From Streptomyces prunicolor NBRC 13075 (GTDB lineage: Bacteria; Actinomycetota; Actinomycetes; Streptomycetales; Streptomycetaceae): a stretch of DNA of 64,000 nucleotides. A model generated the notes under the pieces. The model worked only from the letters and a program-made list of their open reading frames with translations, was not told where the DNA came from and searched no databases. Position numbers and translations under genes: made by a program. Location of the stretch: NCBI RefSeq assembly GCF_000367365.1, contig NZ_BARF01000051.1, forward strand, positions 186,001 to 250,000. The letters are read 5' to 3'. Shown here one piece after another: positions 50,929 to 59,922 of the stretch; positions within the stretch are counted from its first letter, which is position 1, and each line of letters starts with the position of its first letter.

Positions 50929-52155
50929 TCACGCCCCTTGCGTCAGCACCTTCTCCAACGTGCCCAAGGCCGACCGGAGTTCGTCCGCCGTAATGGTCAG
51001 CGGCGGCGCCAGCCGAATCGTGGAGCCGTGGGTGTCCTTGGCCAACACGCCCTCGCGCATGAGCCGTTCGCTGATCTCGCGCCCCGTGCCGATCGCCGGG
51101 TCGACATCGACGCCCGCCCACAGGCCCCGCGAGCGGAAGCCGACCACGCCCTTGCCGACCAGCTCGGTCAGGCCGTCGCGCAGCACGACACCCAACTCCG
51201 TTGCCCTGCGCTGGAATTCGCCGGTCTCCAGGAGTTCGACGACCGCCGTGCCGACCGCCGCGGCGAGCGGGTTGCCGCCGAACGTCGAACCGTGCTCGCC
51301 CGGTCGCAGTACCCCGAGTACCTCACGGTTCGCGACCACCGCAGACACCGGCACGATGCCACCGCCGAGCGCCTTGCCGAGCAGGAGTACGTCCGGCACG
51401 ACACCCTCGTGCTCGACCGCGAGCGTGCGGCCCGTGCGGCCGAGGCCCGACTGGATCTCGTCTGCGATGAACAAGCAGCCCTTGCGGCGGGTGAGTTCAC
51501 GCACACCGGCCAGATAGCCCGCGTCCGGAATGATCACCCCGGCCTCGCCCTGGATGGGCTCGATCAGCACCGCCGCCGTCGTCTCGTCGACCGCCGCCTC
51601 CAGCGCGGCGAGGTCGTTGTACGGCACGATCCGGAAGCCGGGAGTGAAGGGACCGAAGCCCGCCCGCGCCGTCTCGTCCGTCGAGAAGCTGACGATCGTC
51701 GTCGTACGGCCGTGGAAGTTATCCGCCGCGACGACGATGGTGGCCTTGTCAGCGGGGACGCCCTTCACGTCGTAGGCCCATTTGCGGGCCACCTTGATGC
51801 CGCTCTCGACCGCCTCCGCGCCGGTGTTCATCGGCAGCACCATGTCGAGGCCGGTCAACTCCGCGAGCCGCTCGGCGAATTCGGCGAGCTTGTCGTTGTG
51901 GAAGGCCCGGGAGGTGAGCGTCAGCTGGTCGAGCTGGCGGTGGGCGGCCTCGATCAACGCGGGGTGCCGGTGGCCGAAGTTGAGGGCCGAGTAGCCCGCG
52001 AGCATGTCGAGGTAGCGGCGGCCCTCGACGTCCTCCACCCAGGTGCCCTCGGCGCGGGCGACGACCACCGGCAGCGGGTGGTAGTTGTGCGCGAGGACCG
52101 GCTCCTCGGCGCGGATGAGGTCGGCGGACGTACGGGCACTGGCGGGTGCGGTCAT
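50929..52155 (-). CDS. rocD: Ornithine-oxo-acid aminotransferase
   Basis: RocD transfers the delta-amino group of ornithine to 2-oxoglutarate, giving glutamate semialdehyde, in arginine catabolism. The 408-residue PLP enzyme shows LDMLAGYSALNFGHRHP, NTGAEAVESGIKVARKWAY, NFHGRTT, IADEIQSGLGRTG and the PLP lysine in LLLGKALGGGIVPVS. ATG at 52155 overlaps the upstream dimethylargininase-like stop as ATGA. Confidence 0.95.
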   Translation of the reverse strand: MTAPASARTSADLIRAEEPVLAHNYHPLPVVVARAEGTWVEDVEGRRYLDMLAGYSALNFGHRHPALIEAAHRQLDQLTLTSRAFHNDKLAEFAERLAELTGLDMVLPMNTGAEAVESGIKVARKWAYDVKGVPADKATIVVAADNFHGRTTTIVSFSTDETARAGFGPFTPGFRIVPYNDLAALEAAVDETTAAVLIEPIQGEAGVIIPDAGYLAGVRELTRRKGCLFIADEIQSGLGRTGRTLAVEHEGVVPDVLLLGKALGGGIVPVSAVVANREVLGVLRPGEHGSTFGGNPLAAAVGTAVVELLETGEFQRRATELGVVLRDGLTELVGKGVVGFRSRGLWAGVDVDPAIGTGREISERLMREGVLAKDTHGSTIRLAPPLTITADELRSALGTLEKVLTQGA

Positions 52156-52964
52156 GAGCGGATCTCCTGGGTGCAGCACTTGATGCCGCCGCCGGCTTTG
52201 TGGAACTCCGACAGGTCGACGGGGACGGGGACGTAACCGTGGTCGGCGAGGCGCGAGGCCAGTGCCTCGGCCTGGGGCGCGATGAAGACGTGCAGGCCGT
52301 CCGACACGGAGTTGAGGCCGAACGTCATCGCGTCCTCACGGGTCGCGAGCACCGCGTCGGGGAACAGTCGCGCCAACACCTCACGGCTACCCGGCGAGAA
52401 TGCCTCCGGGTAGTAGCAGATGTTGTCCTCGTCGAGGACGAACAGCGCCGTGTCCAGGTGGTAGAAGTACGGGTCCACCAGCGTCAGGCTGATCACCGGG
52501 ACGCCGAAGAACTCCTGCACCTCGCGATGGGCCTCGCGGGTCGTACGGAAACCGGTGCCGGCCAGGACGTAACGGCCGGTCGGGATCAGGTCGCCCTCGC
52601 CCTCGCTCACCGACTCGGGGCGGTAGACGTCGTAGCCCGCCGCCTTGAACCACGTGTCGTAGTGGACGGACTCGGGACGCCGCTCGGGCGCGTGGAAGAG
52701 GGAACCGAAGACGCGGCCGTCGACGACGACCGCCGAGTTCGCGGCGAAGACCATGTCCGGGAGGCCGGCCACCGGGGGCACGGTGTCCACGGTGTGGCCG
52801 TGGGAGCGGTAGGCGCCGATCAGCGTCTGCCACTGCTCCTGGGCGAGGTCCACGTCGACCTGGGCATCGGGATGCATCCAGGGATTGATCGCGTACTGCA
52901 CGGCGAAGTGTCTGGGTTCACAGACGAGAAAGCGCCGCCGGCGCCGCACACGGGTGTCGGGCAC
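52152..52964 (-). CDS. ddaH: Dimethylargininase/amidinotransferase-family hydrolase
   Basis: A 270-residue guanidine-modifying enzyme of the DDAH/arginine-deiminase superfamily. It keeps the substrate loop LPDMVFAANSAVV, the catalytic histidine in FYHLDTALF and the catalytic cysteine near the C-terminus in GGGIKCCTQEIR. It would hydrolyse methylated arginine to citrulline plus an amine, or act on arginine. Coupling to rocD suggests use of arginine-type compounds as nitrogen source. GTG start with GGAGG upstream. Exact substrate unproven. Confidence 0.85.
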   Translation of the reverse strand: MPDTRVRRRRRFLVCEPRHFAVQYAINPWMHPDAQVDVDLAQEQWQTLIGAYRSHGHTVDTVPPVAGLPDMVFAANSAVVVDGRVFGSLFHAPERRPESVHYDTWFKAAGYDVYRPESVSEGEGDLIPTGRYVLAGTGFRTTREAHREVQEFFGVPVISLTLVDPYFYHLDTALFVLDEDNICYYPEAFSPGSREVLARLFPDAVLATREDAMTFGLNSVSDGLHVFIAPQAEALASRLADHGYVPVPVDLSEFHKAGGGIKCCTQEIRS

Positions 52965-53009
52965 AGAGGGGTCCCTCCGCTTCCTGTGATGACGACTGGG
53001 GTTGACACC

Positions 53010-53076
53010 ACGGTAGGAAACGACCTATACGCCCGACAAGCGATGAGCGCTGCGTGTCTACGCAGGAACGCTGCGT
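53010..53076 (-). promoter_or_regulatory. ddaH-rocD promoter with repeated CTGCGT half-sites
   Basis: On the minus strand, TTGTCG (53039-53034), an 18-bp spacer and TACCGT (53015-53010) can form the promoter. Just upstream are three half-sites of CTGCGT type: 53050-53055, an inverted one at 53060-53065, and 53071-53076. The roughly 10-bp phasing fits binding by the Lrp-family regulator encoded next door. Confidence 0.5.
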
Positions 53077-53087
53077 CTTTCGTGCCC

Positions 53088-53591
53088 TCAACGCACGTCT
53101 GATGCGCCTCCCGGTGCCGGATGGGTGGCGCCCGCCTCCGGGCTTTCCGGGAGGAGATGGGACAGCACCATCACGCTGATCGTCTTCCGGATGAACGGCT
53201 CCTGCCGGATGCGCTCCAGGACCTCCTCGAAGTGGTCCACATCGGTCGCCCGTACGTGCAGCAGCGCGTCCGCGCCCCCGGTCACCGTCATCGCCGCCGT
53301 GATCTCCGGATGGTTGCGCACCACCTCCGCGAGCCGCCTGGGGGGCGCGGCGCCCTCGCAGTACACCTCCACGTACGCCTCCGTGCGCCAGCCGAGCGCG
53401 GACGGCTGCACCGTCGCCGTGAACCCGGTGATCACACCCGTCTCACGCAACCGGTCCACGCGCCGCTTCACCGCCGTCGAGGACAGCCCGATCGCCGCGC
53501 CGATCTCGGCGAAACTGGTCCTGGCGTTCGCCATCAACGCGGTGATGATCTTGCGGTCGAGATCGTCGAACGGAGTGGTCCTGCTGCTCAT
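53088..53591 (-). CDS. Lrp/AsnC-family transcriptional regulator
   Basis: A 167-residue regulator with an N-terminal winged HTH (LDRKIITALMANARTSFAEIGAAIGLSSTAVKRRVDRL) and a RAM ligand domain (VEVYCEGAAPPRRLAEVV, MTVTGGADALLHVRATDVDHF). It lies just upstream of ddaH-rocD on the same strand with putative binding sites between, so control by arginine or ornithine is likely. ATG at 53591. Confidence 0.92.
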   Translation of the reverse strand: MSSRTTPFDDLDRKIITALMANARTSFAEIGAAIGLSSTAVKRRVDRLRETGVITGFTATVQPSALGWRTEAYVEVYCEGAAPPRRLAEVVRNHPEITAAMTVTGGADALLHVRATDVDHFEEVLERIRQEPFIRKTISVMVLSHLLPESPEAGATHPAPGGASDVR

Positions 53592-53668
53592 GCCCGCACT
53601 GTATCCAGCGTGAACGTCCACGCCCGGCACATGTCCAGGCGTACGAATTGCTCCTAGACTCCACCTTC

Positions 53669-54418
53669 ATGCTGCGCGCCCTCGCCGTCGACGACGAACG
53701 CCCCTCGCTGGAGGAGCTGCTGTACCTGCTCAACGCCGATCCACGCATCGGCAGCGCGGAGGGCGCGGGCGACGCGACCGAGGCGCTGCGGCGCATCAAC
53801 AGGGCCCTGGAATCGGGCCCGGACGGACCAGAAGCCATCGACGTCGTGTTCCTGGACATCCAGATGCCCGGCCTCGACGGACTCGACATGGCACGGCTGT
53901 TGACGGGATTCGCGCAGCCGCCGCTCGTCGTGTTCGTCACCGCGCACGAGGACTTCGCCGTACAGGCCTTCGATCTCAAGGCAGTTGACTACGTCCTGAA
54001 GCCCGTCCGCAAGGAACGGCTCGCCGAGGCCGTGCGCCGGGCCGCCGAACTCGGTGGCTCCGCACCGCGGATACCCGTGCACGAACCCGATCCCGACCAC
54101 ATCGCCGTCGAACTCGGCGGCGTCACCCGCTTCGTGGCCGTCGACGACATCACCCACGTCGAGGCACAAGGTGACTACGCCCGCCTGCACACCGACAAGG
54201 GCAGCCATCTCGTCCGTATCCCGCTGTCCACCCTGGAGGACCGTTGGCGCGCCCGCGGCTTCGTCCGCATCCACCGCCGCCACCTCGTCGCGCTCCGCCA
54301 CATCGGTGAACTCCGCCTGGACGCAGGCACGGTGAGTGTTCTGGTCGGCGGCGAGGAACTCCAGGTCAGCCGCCGCCACACCCGTGAACTGCGGGACCTG
54401 CTGATGCGGAGGTCATGA
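53669..54418 (+). CDS. LytTR-family response regulator
   Basis: A 249-residue regulator with a receiver domain (VDDERPSLEELLYLL; phosphoacceptor in VVFLDIQMPGLDG; conserved lysine in YVLKPVRKE) and a LytTR DNA-binding domain (DDITHVEAQGDYARLHT ... FVRIHRRHLVALRHI). TAGACT at 53655-53660 suggests a leaderless transcript starting at the ATG. It shares an operon with a symporter and a LytS-type kinase, like BtsR/YehT nutrient-sensing systems. Confidence 0.93.
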   Translation: MLRALAVDDERPSLEELLYLLNADPRIGSAEGAGDATEALRRINRALESGPDGPEAIDVVFLDIQMPGLDGLDMARLLTGFAQPPLVVFVTAHEDFAVQAFDLKAVDYVLKPVRKERLAEAVRRAAELGGSAPRIPVHEPDPDHIAVELGGVTRFVAVDDITHVEAQGDYARLHTDKGSHLVRIPLSTLEDRWRARGFVRIHRRHLVALRHIGELRLDAGTVSVLVGGEELQVSRRHTRELRDLLMRRS

Positions 54419-54780
54419 CGATGCCCCAAGACCCCACCGAACGCAGGGTTGTTGTCACCGGCCCGCTCCGCCGCACCCGACGCGCCTCGGGCTACTCCCG
54501 CCCGCGCACCGAGATCGACGAACAGACCACCCTCGGCCACACCTACGTCCGCTCCCTCATGCGCACCCAACTCCGCGCCGCCCTCACGGTGTTCGCGGTC
54601 CTCGTGCTCCTGGTCGGCCCGCTGCCCCTCGTCTTCGCGGCGACCCCGGACTCCCGCCGCCTCGAATGGCTGGTCCTCGGCTTCTGCCTCTACGCGCCGC
54701 TCGTCCTCCTCGCCCTCTGGTACGTGCGCCGCGCCGAACGCAACGAACGCGACTTCGTCCGCCTCGTCGAGGACCGCTGA
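54415..54780 (+). CDS. Small membrane protein (DUF485-like position)
   Basis: A 121-residue protein with two transmembrane helices (about residues 57-76 and 85-105) and charged ends. It overlaps the regulator stop by four bases (ATGA) and precedes the symporter by four. DUF485 proteins occupy this place before actP-type symporters, and the layout suggests an accessory subunit; the sequence itself is diverged. Confidence 0.75.
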   Translation: MTMPQDPTERRVVVTGPLRRTRRASGYSRPRTEIDEQTTLGHTYVRSLMRTQLRAALTVFAVLVLLVGPLPLVFAATPDSRRLEWLVLGFCLYAPLVLLALWYVRRAERNERDFVRLVEDR

Positions 54781-54784
54781 CCCG

Positions 54785-56497
54785 GTGAACTCCAGTTACG
54801 CGGTACCGGCGGTGGCCCTCGTAGTCGTGGCCACGGTCCTCGTCGGCGCCTTCGGCCTGCGCATCTCCCGCACCACCTCCGACTTCTACGTCGCCTCCCG
54901 CACCGTCGGTCCCCGCCTCAACGCGGCCGCCATCAGCGGCGAATACCTCTCCGCGGCTTCGTTCTTGGGCATCGCCGGCCTGGTCCTCGTGCAGGGCCCC
55001 GACATGCTCTGGTACCCGGTCGGCTACACGGCCGGGTACCTGGTCCTCCTGCTGTTCGTCGCCGCCCCGCTGCGCCGCTCCGGCGCCTACACCCTCCCCG
55101 ACTTCGCCGAGGCCCGCCTCGCCTCGCACGCCGTACGACGCCTCGCGGGAGCCTTCGTCGTCGGGGTCGGCTGGCTGTACCTGCTGCCCCAACTCCAGGG
55201 CGCGGGGCTCACGTTGACCGTCCTCACCGGCGCGCCCGACTCACTCGGCGGGCTGATCGTCGCCGTTGTGGTCGTCGCCACCGTCGCGGCCGGCGGCATG
55301 CGCAGCATCACCTTCGTGCAGGCCTTCCAGTACTGGCTGAAGCTCACCGCGCTGCTCGTCCCCGCCCTCTTCCTGGTCCTCGCCTGGCAGAGCGACGGAG
55401 CACCCCGGCACGCCTTCGAGGAACCGGCAACGTTCCGTGAACAGCGGGCAGTTCGGGTCGACGAGACGCTCGACCTCAGGCTCGACCGACCCCTCACGGT
55501 CACGGTCACCGGCAAGGTCGACGGCCACGCCCACGACGCGACGAAGCTCCAACTCCCCGCCGGCACCCACCACATCGAGCGCGGCACCCGCCTCACCTTC
55601 GCCAAGGGCGCCCCCGTGCCCGTCGCCGACCGCGGCACCAACGGCGGCATGTCGACCTCCCTCGCCGCCAGCCGCGAGGAACGCCCGCTGTACGCGACGT
55701 ACGGCCTCATCCTCGCCACCTTCCTCGGCACGATGGGTCTGCCGCACGTCGTCGTCCGCTTCTACACCAGCCCGCACGGAGTCGCCGCCCGCCGCACCAC
55801 GGTCGCCGTCCTCGGCCTGATCGGCGCCTTCTACCTCCTGCCGCCCGTCTACGGCGCCCTCGGCCGCCTGTACACCCCCGAACTCACCCTCACCGGCGAC
55901 GCCGACGCGGCCGTACTCCTGCTGCCCGACCGCATGATCGGCGGCGTCGGCGGCGATCTGCTCGGCGCGCTGGTCGCCGGTGGTGCCTTCGCCGCGTTCC
56001 TGTCCACCGCGTCGGGGCTGACCATGGCCGTGGCCGGGGTCCTCACCCAGGACGTCCTTCCGTCGCGCGGGGTACGGCACTTCAGGCTCGGCACGGTCCT
56101 CGCCATGGTCGTCCCGCTGGTGGCGAGCGTGCTGGTCGGCGGGCTGCCCGTCGCCGACGCGGTGGGGCTCGCGTTCGCCGTGTCGGCGTCCTCCTTCTGT
56201 CCGTTGCTGGTCCTCGGTATCTGGTGGACCCGGCTCACCCCGCCCGGTGCGGCGGCCGGGATGCTGGTCGGCGGCGGGTCGGCGTTCGTCGCGGTGGCCG
56301 CGACCATGGCGGGCTTCCCGGGCACGGGCCCGCTGCACGCCCTGCTCGCGTGGCCCGCGCTCTGGTCGGTGCCGCTGGGGTTCCTCACCATGGTGCTGGT
56401 GTCGCTGGCGACACCGGGCCGGGTGCCGACGGGGACAGCGGCGATCCTGGCGCGGTTCCATCTGCCGGAGGAGCTGCGGGCTGAGGTGAAGGCGTGA
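54785..56497 (+). CDS. Sodium/solute symporter, acetate-permease (ActP)-like
   Basis: A 570-residue SSS-family transporter with about 13 membrane helices. Typical segments are DFYVASRTVGPRLNAAAISGEYLSAASFLG, GAYTLPDFAEAR, and MGLPHVVVRFYTSP. It likely imports a carboxylate such as acetate with Na+ or H+. About 100 residues (202-300) between helices form an unusual extracytoplasmic or loop insertion with strand-rich sequence. GTG at 54785 fits, four bases after the previous stop. In one operon with LytTR and LytS-type genes. Confidence 0.9.
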   Translation: MNSSYAVPAVALVVVATVLVGAFGLRISRTTSDFYVASRTVGPRLNAAAISGEYLSAASFLGIAGLVLVQGPDMLWYPVGYTAGYLVLLLFVAAPLRRSGAYTLPDFAEARLASHAVRRLAGAFVVGVGWLYLLPQLQGAGLTLTVLTGAPDSLGGLIVAVVVVATVAAGGMRSITFVQAFQYWLKLTALLVPALFLVLAWQSDGAPRHAFEEPATFREQRAVRVDETLDLRLDRPLTVTVTGKVDGHAHDATKLQLPAGTHHIERGTRLTFAKGAPVPVADRGTNGGMSTSLAASREERPLYATYGLILATFLGTMGLPHVVVRFYTSPHGVAARRTTVAVLGLIGAFYLLPPVYGALGRLYTPELTLTGDADAAVLLLPDRMIGGVGGDLLGALVAGGAFAAFLSTASGLTMAVAGVLTQDVLPSRGVRHFRLGTVLAMVVPLVASVLVGGLPVADAVGLAFAVSASSFCPLLVLGIWWTRLTPPGAAAGMLVGGGSAFVAVAATMAGFPGTGPLHALLAWPALWSVPLGFLTMVLVSLATPGRVPTGTAAILARFHLPEELRAEVKA

Positions 56498-56513
56498 GGG
56501 GACGATGTAGGGG

Positions 56514-56660
56514 AGCGGACCACATGGAGGCGGACCACATAGGCCCGGACCACACAGGCGCAGACCACATAGACACGGCGCACACAGGCCCGGACCACAC
56601 AGGCACGGAACTCATGGCGGCGCCCCACACGACAGTGCTCCACATCGCAGAGGCGGCCAC
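56514..56660. repeat. 15-bp tandem repeats before the LytS-type kinase
   Basis: About nine degenerate 15-bp units (CGGACCACATAGGCC type: CGGACCACACAGGCG, CAGACCACATAGACA, CGGACCACACAGGCA and others) fill the gap between the symporter and kinase genes. They encode His-containing pentapeptides in the + frame. Confidence 0.8.
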
Positions 56661-56664
56661 ATGA
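56524..56664 (+). CDS. Candidate 46-residue His-rich pentapeptide-repeat ORF
   Basis: ATG at 56524, with GGGGAG about nine bases upstream, opens a frame of 46 codons that ends TGA within the ATGA overlap of the kinase start. The product is made of five-residue units ending or centred on DH (ADHIG, PDHTG, ADHID, TAHTG, PDHTG), with seven histidines. It could couple kinase translation to the symporter, or bind a metal. The frame may equally be a by-product of the 15-bp repeats. Confidence 0.4.
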   Translation: MEADHIGPDHTGADHIDTAHTGPDHTGTELMAAPHTTVLHIAEAAT

Positions 56665-57866
56665 GCGGATTCCTGGCCGGCCTCTGCGTCGCCGTACTCC
56701 CGCTGCTCGCCGCCGGCTTCTGGCTCGGGCGGCGCACCGCGCGGCACGAGAGCCTCGGCGGGCTCGGCACCCCCGTCGAGCACGCCACCTTCCAGACCCT
56801 GCACACCGCGTCCCTCGCCGCACCCCCGCTGCGCGCCGGCCTCACCGGGGAGACGGCCCGCCGCTCGGCCCGCAGACTGCGCACGCTGCTCGGCACCGAC
56901 GCGCTCTGCCTGACCGACCAGAAGCAGGTCCTCGCCTGGGACGGCATCGGTGACCACCACCGCGCCGAGATCATGGAACGCCTCGCGGGCCCCCTGGAGA
57001 CCGGCCGAGGGGAGGCGTTCCGGCTCACCTGCTACGCCCCCGACTGCCCGTTGCGCTGGGCGGTGGTCGCTCCGCTCACCGTCGACGACCGGGTCCACGG
57101 CGCGCTGGTCGCCTGCGCCCCGCGCGAGTCGGCCGTCCTGGTCCGGGCCGCCGGGGAGGTCGCCCGCTGGGTCTCCGTACAACTCGAGTTGGCGGACCTG
57201 GACCAGTCCCGCACCCGCCTGATCGAGGCCGAGATCAAGGCACTTCGGGCCCAGATCTCCCCGCACTTCATCTTCAACTCGCTCGCGGTGATCGCCTCGT
57301 TCGTCCGCACCGACCCGGAGCGCGCCCGCGAACTGCTTCTGGAATTCGCCGACTTCACCCGCTACTCGTTCCGCAGGCACGGCGACTTCACCACCCTCGC
57401 CGACGAACTCCACGCCATCGACCACTACTTGGCACTCGTCCGGGCCCGCTTCGGCGAGCGCCTCTCGGTCACCCTGCAGATCGCCCCCGAGGTACTGCCG
57501 GTCGCGCTCCCGTTCCTGTGCCTGCAACCGCTCGTCGAGAACGCCGTCAAACACGGCCTGGAGGGCAAGGCCGACAAGAGCCACATCAGCATCACCGCAC
57601 AGGACGCGGGCGCCGAGGCACTCGTCGTCATCGAGGACGACGGCGCCGGCATGGACCCCGACCTGCTGCGCCGCATCCTGGCGGGCGAGGTCAGCCCCTC
57701 GGGCGGCATCGGCCTGTCCAACGTCGACGACCGGCTCCGCCAGGTCTACGGCGACGACTACGGCCTCGTCATCGAGACCGCCGTAGGAGCGGGCATGAAG
57801 ATCACCGCCCGGCTGCCGAAGTACCAGCCGGGCGTGCACTCGGCGAGCCGGCGGAGTGAGCCGTAG
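56661..57866 (+). CDS. LytS/YehU-type sensor histidine kinase
   Basis: A 401-residue kinase. One N-terminal membrane helix (about residues 4-22) is followed by a GAF-like sensor part (about 60-175), a coiled linker, and the His_kinase domain with phosphoacceptor in QISPHFIFNSLAVIASF. The ATPase domain has LVENAVKHGLEG, EDDGAGM and GGIGLSNVDDRLR. It should phosphorylate the LytTR regulator at the head of the operon and sense the symporter substrate or its uptake. Starts ATGA-coupled to the tiny His-rich ORF. Confidence 0.92.
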   Translation: MSGFLAGLCVAVLPLLAAGFWLGRRTARHESLGGLGTPVEHATFQTLHTASLAAPPLRAGLTGETARRSARRLRTLLGTDALCLTDQKQVLAWDGIGDHHRAEIMERLAGPLETGRGEAFRLTCYAPDCPLRWAVVAPLTVDDRVHGALVACAPRESAVLVRAAGEVARWVSVQLELADLDQSRTRLIEAEIKALRAQISPHFIFNSLAVIASFVRTDPERARELLLEFADFTRYSFRRHGDFTTLADELHAIDHYLALVRARFGERLSVTLQIAPEVLPVALPFLCLQPLVENAVKHGLEGKADKSHISITAQDAGAEALVVIEDDGAGMDPDLLRRILAGEVSPSGGIGLSNVDDRLRQVYGDDYGLVIETAVGAGMKITARLPKYQPGVHSASRRSEP

Positions 57867-57872
57867 CGGCCG

Positions 57873-58031
57873 TCAGGTGCTGCGCGTGGCGGCCATCCCG
57901 AGGGTGATCAGCCCGAGCACGACCCAGCCGAACCACAGCCAGCCGTTACTGCCGAGCGCCACCGTGTAGGCCGTCACCACCACCAGTCCGCCGACGGTGA
58001 TCACCCCCATGGTCTTCGTGGAACCGGGCAT
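57873..58031 (-). CDS. Small two-helix membrane protein
   Basis: A 52-residue protein (MPGSTKTMGVITVGGLVVV ... NGWLWFGWVVLGLITLG) with two hydrophobic helices at about 8-24 and 29-47. GAGGAGGG lies about seven bases before the ATG at 58031, and the gene follows the kinase stop by 13 bp in the same direction. It is clearly translated in design, but its function is unknown; a small partner of the Ser/Thr kinase is possible. Confidence 0.7.
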   Translation of the reverse strand: MPGSTKTMGVITVGGLVVVTAYTVALGSNGWLWFGWVVLGLITLGMAATRST

Positions 58032-58044
58032 CGCAACACCCTCC

Positions 58045-59898
58045 TCATGGTTCGTTCCCCTCCATGGTGCCCCCGTTCTGCTTCCGCACGGCGCACACGA
58101 CGAAATGTGTGCCCGACTTCCACGGTCCCTGACTCGTCCAGGAGGCGGCCTCGTACACCGAAGGATCGAAGCCGTAGTCGGCCGGCGGCACGTCCCGGGC
58201 GCATGCCGCGTCCGACTCCGTACGGGCCCGGGCCAGCGTGACGCCCACGCCCAACCGGGTGAACCCGAGCACCACCTGATCGTGCTTGCCCGCGCAGGAG
58301 ACCAGGCTCGCGGCCCGGTCCGAGGGCACGTCCAGACAGTCCCGCTTCTGCATGGTCGACGTGTCCGCGAAACGCGACCCCGCGGCCCGGTGGCTGCCGA
58401 GGGGCCCGTAGACCGGCCCGTGCGCGCCCAGCACCAGACACGCGGTGTGATGCCCGGCGGCCGCGAAACCCGCGTCGGTCGGTACGACCGCGAAGCCCCG
58501 CACGTCCGCGAGCTTCTCCCGCATCTCCTGCGTCCGCTGCGCACACCGGTCCGCCCCGACCTTGCGCGCCTCGCCCGCGGACGCGGTGGACACGAACGCC
58601 ATCACCTGACCGTCGGGTATCGAGTCCCGGCACGTGGGGTCGAGGGCGAGCCGAGGCGTCCCGTCGAACCGCTTCCCACCGGGCCAGTCGGCGGTCACAC
58701 AGTCTCCGCCCTTGAGCGGCGCCGAGAGCCCGATGGCCGTGCCGTACGGCCGGCTGTCCTTGCCCGTGTCGGTGGTGTCGCCGGGTGGCTGGTGGGCCAT
58801 GGCGTACCAGACGCCGCCCAGGGCGAGGACGAGCCCGAGCAGACACGCGAGGACGGGCCGCAGAAGACGGGAGCGCGGGCGCCGGCGCCGGCCGCTGGGG
58901 GAGTGCGAGGGAGCCGGCCCGGCAATGAACGGCGTCGGCGTCAGCTCCGGAACCGCCTGCCCCTCCCACGGCGACGGCGAGCCCAGGTCGGTCTGGGTCC
59001 GGGCGTACGACCCCGCCCCCGGGTCCGTCTGCGGCGTCACGATCCGCGCCAGCGCCGCCTCGGCCTCCGCCGCCGGAATCCGCCGTTGCGGATCCTTCTC
59101 CAGCATCGCGTGGAGCACCGGGGCCAGGGCGCCCGCGCGGACCGGAGGCAGCGGGTCCTCCATGACGACCGCGGTGATCTCGGCGAGCGGGGTCTCGCGG
59201 ACGAAGGGGCCGTGGCCCTCGACGGCGTGGTAGAGCGTGCAGCCCAGCGAGAACAGGTCGGCCGCGGCGGTCGGCGGCCCGCCCGTGGCCCGCTCCGGCG
59301 CCAGATATCCCGCCGTACCGACGAGCACGGACGTCAGCGTGTACCGCGTCTCCCCGGCGTCCGGCTGCACCGAGATGCCGTAGTCGGTGAGCAGGACGCG
59401 GGCGTACGGCGAACCGGTGCGGTCCGGCGCGAGCAGGATGTTCGCCGGTTTCACGTCCCGGTGCATCACACCCCGCTGGTGCCCGGCGGTCAGCGCGTCG
59501 AGTACGGCGAGCCCGATGCGGGCGCACTCCGCGGGGGCCAGCGAACCGTGCCGGCCGACCATGTCGCGCAGGTCCACGGCGTCCGCCACGTACTCCATGA
59601 CGATCCACGGCAGCCCCTCGTGCTCCAGCACGTCATGGACGGTCACCACATGGGGGTGCCCGCGCAGCCCCGCCGCGTTCCGCGCCTCGGCCCGGGCACG
59701 CGCGACCCGGGCCTCCCGCTCGGCCTCGGCGTAGGCCGGGTTGCTGAACACGATCTCCTTGAGCGCGACTTCACAGGCCAGCCGCTGGTCATGTGCGAGC
59801 CACACATGTCCCATTCCGCCACTGCCCAGCCGGTTCAGCAGGAGATAACGACCGGCGATGACCCGGCCCACTCCCGAGGTCGGCGATCCCTGTGGCAT
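58045..59898 (-). CDS. Ser/Thr protein kinase, membrane-anchored (PknB type without PASTA)
   Basis: A 617-residue Hanks-type kinase: glycine loop LGSGGMGHV, Lys47 in EVALKE, catalytic loop HRDVKPAN (146-153), then DYG (172-174) in place of DFG, and APE-like LAPERA. A transmembrane helix lies at about 345-367. The outer domain (about 370-617) is Cys-containing with septum-formation-like repeats and no PASTA units. A lipoprotein with a PASTA repeat is encoded just upstream. AGGAGG precedes the ATG. Confidence 0.92.
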   Translation of the reverse strand: MPQGSPTSGVGRVIAGRYLLLNRLGSGGMGHVWLAHDQRLACEVALKEIVFSNPAYAEAEREARVARARAEARNAAGLRGHPHVVTVHDVLEHEGLPWIVMEYVADAVDLRDMVGRHGSLAPAECARIGLAVLDALTAGHQRGVMHRDVKPANILLAPDRTGSPYARVLLTDYGISVQPDAGETRYTLTSVLVGTAGYLAPERATGGPPTAAADLFSLGCTLYHAVEGHGPFVRETPLAEITAVVMEDPLPPVRAGALAPVLHAMLEKDPQRRIPAAEAEAALARIVTPQTDPGAGSYARTQTDLGSPSPWEGQAVPELTPTPFIAGPAPSHSPSGRRRRPRSRLLRPVLACLLGLVLALGGVWYAMAHQPPGDTTDTGKDSRPYGTAIGLSAPLKGGDCVTADWPGGKRFDGTPRLALDPTCRDSIPDGQVMAFVSTASAGEARKVGADRCAQRTQEMREKLADVRGFAVVPTDAGFAAAGHHTACLVLGAHGPVYGPLGSHRAAGSRFADTSTMQKRDCLDVPSDRAASLVSCAGKHDQVVLGFTRLGVGVTLARARTESDAACARDVPPADYGFDPSVYEAASWTSQGPWKSGTHFVVCAVRKQNGGTMEGNEP

Positions 59899-59922
59899 CC
59901 GGAGCCTCCTTCCGGGTCCGCG

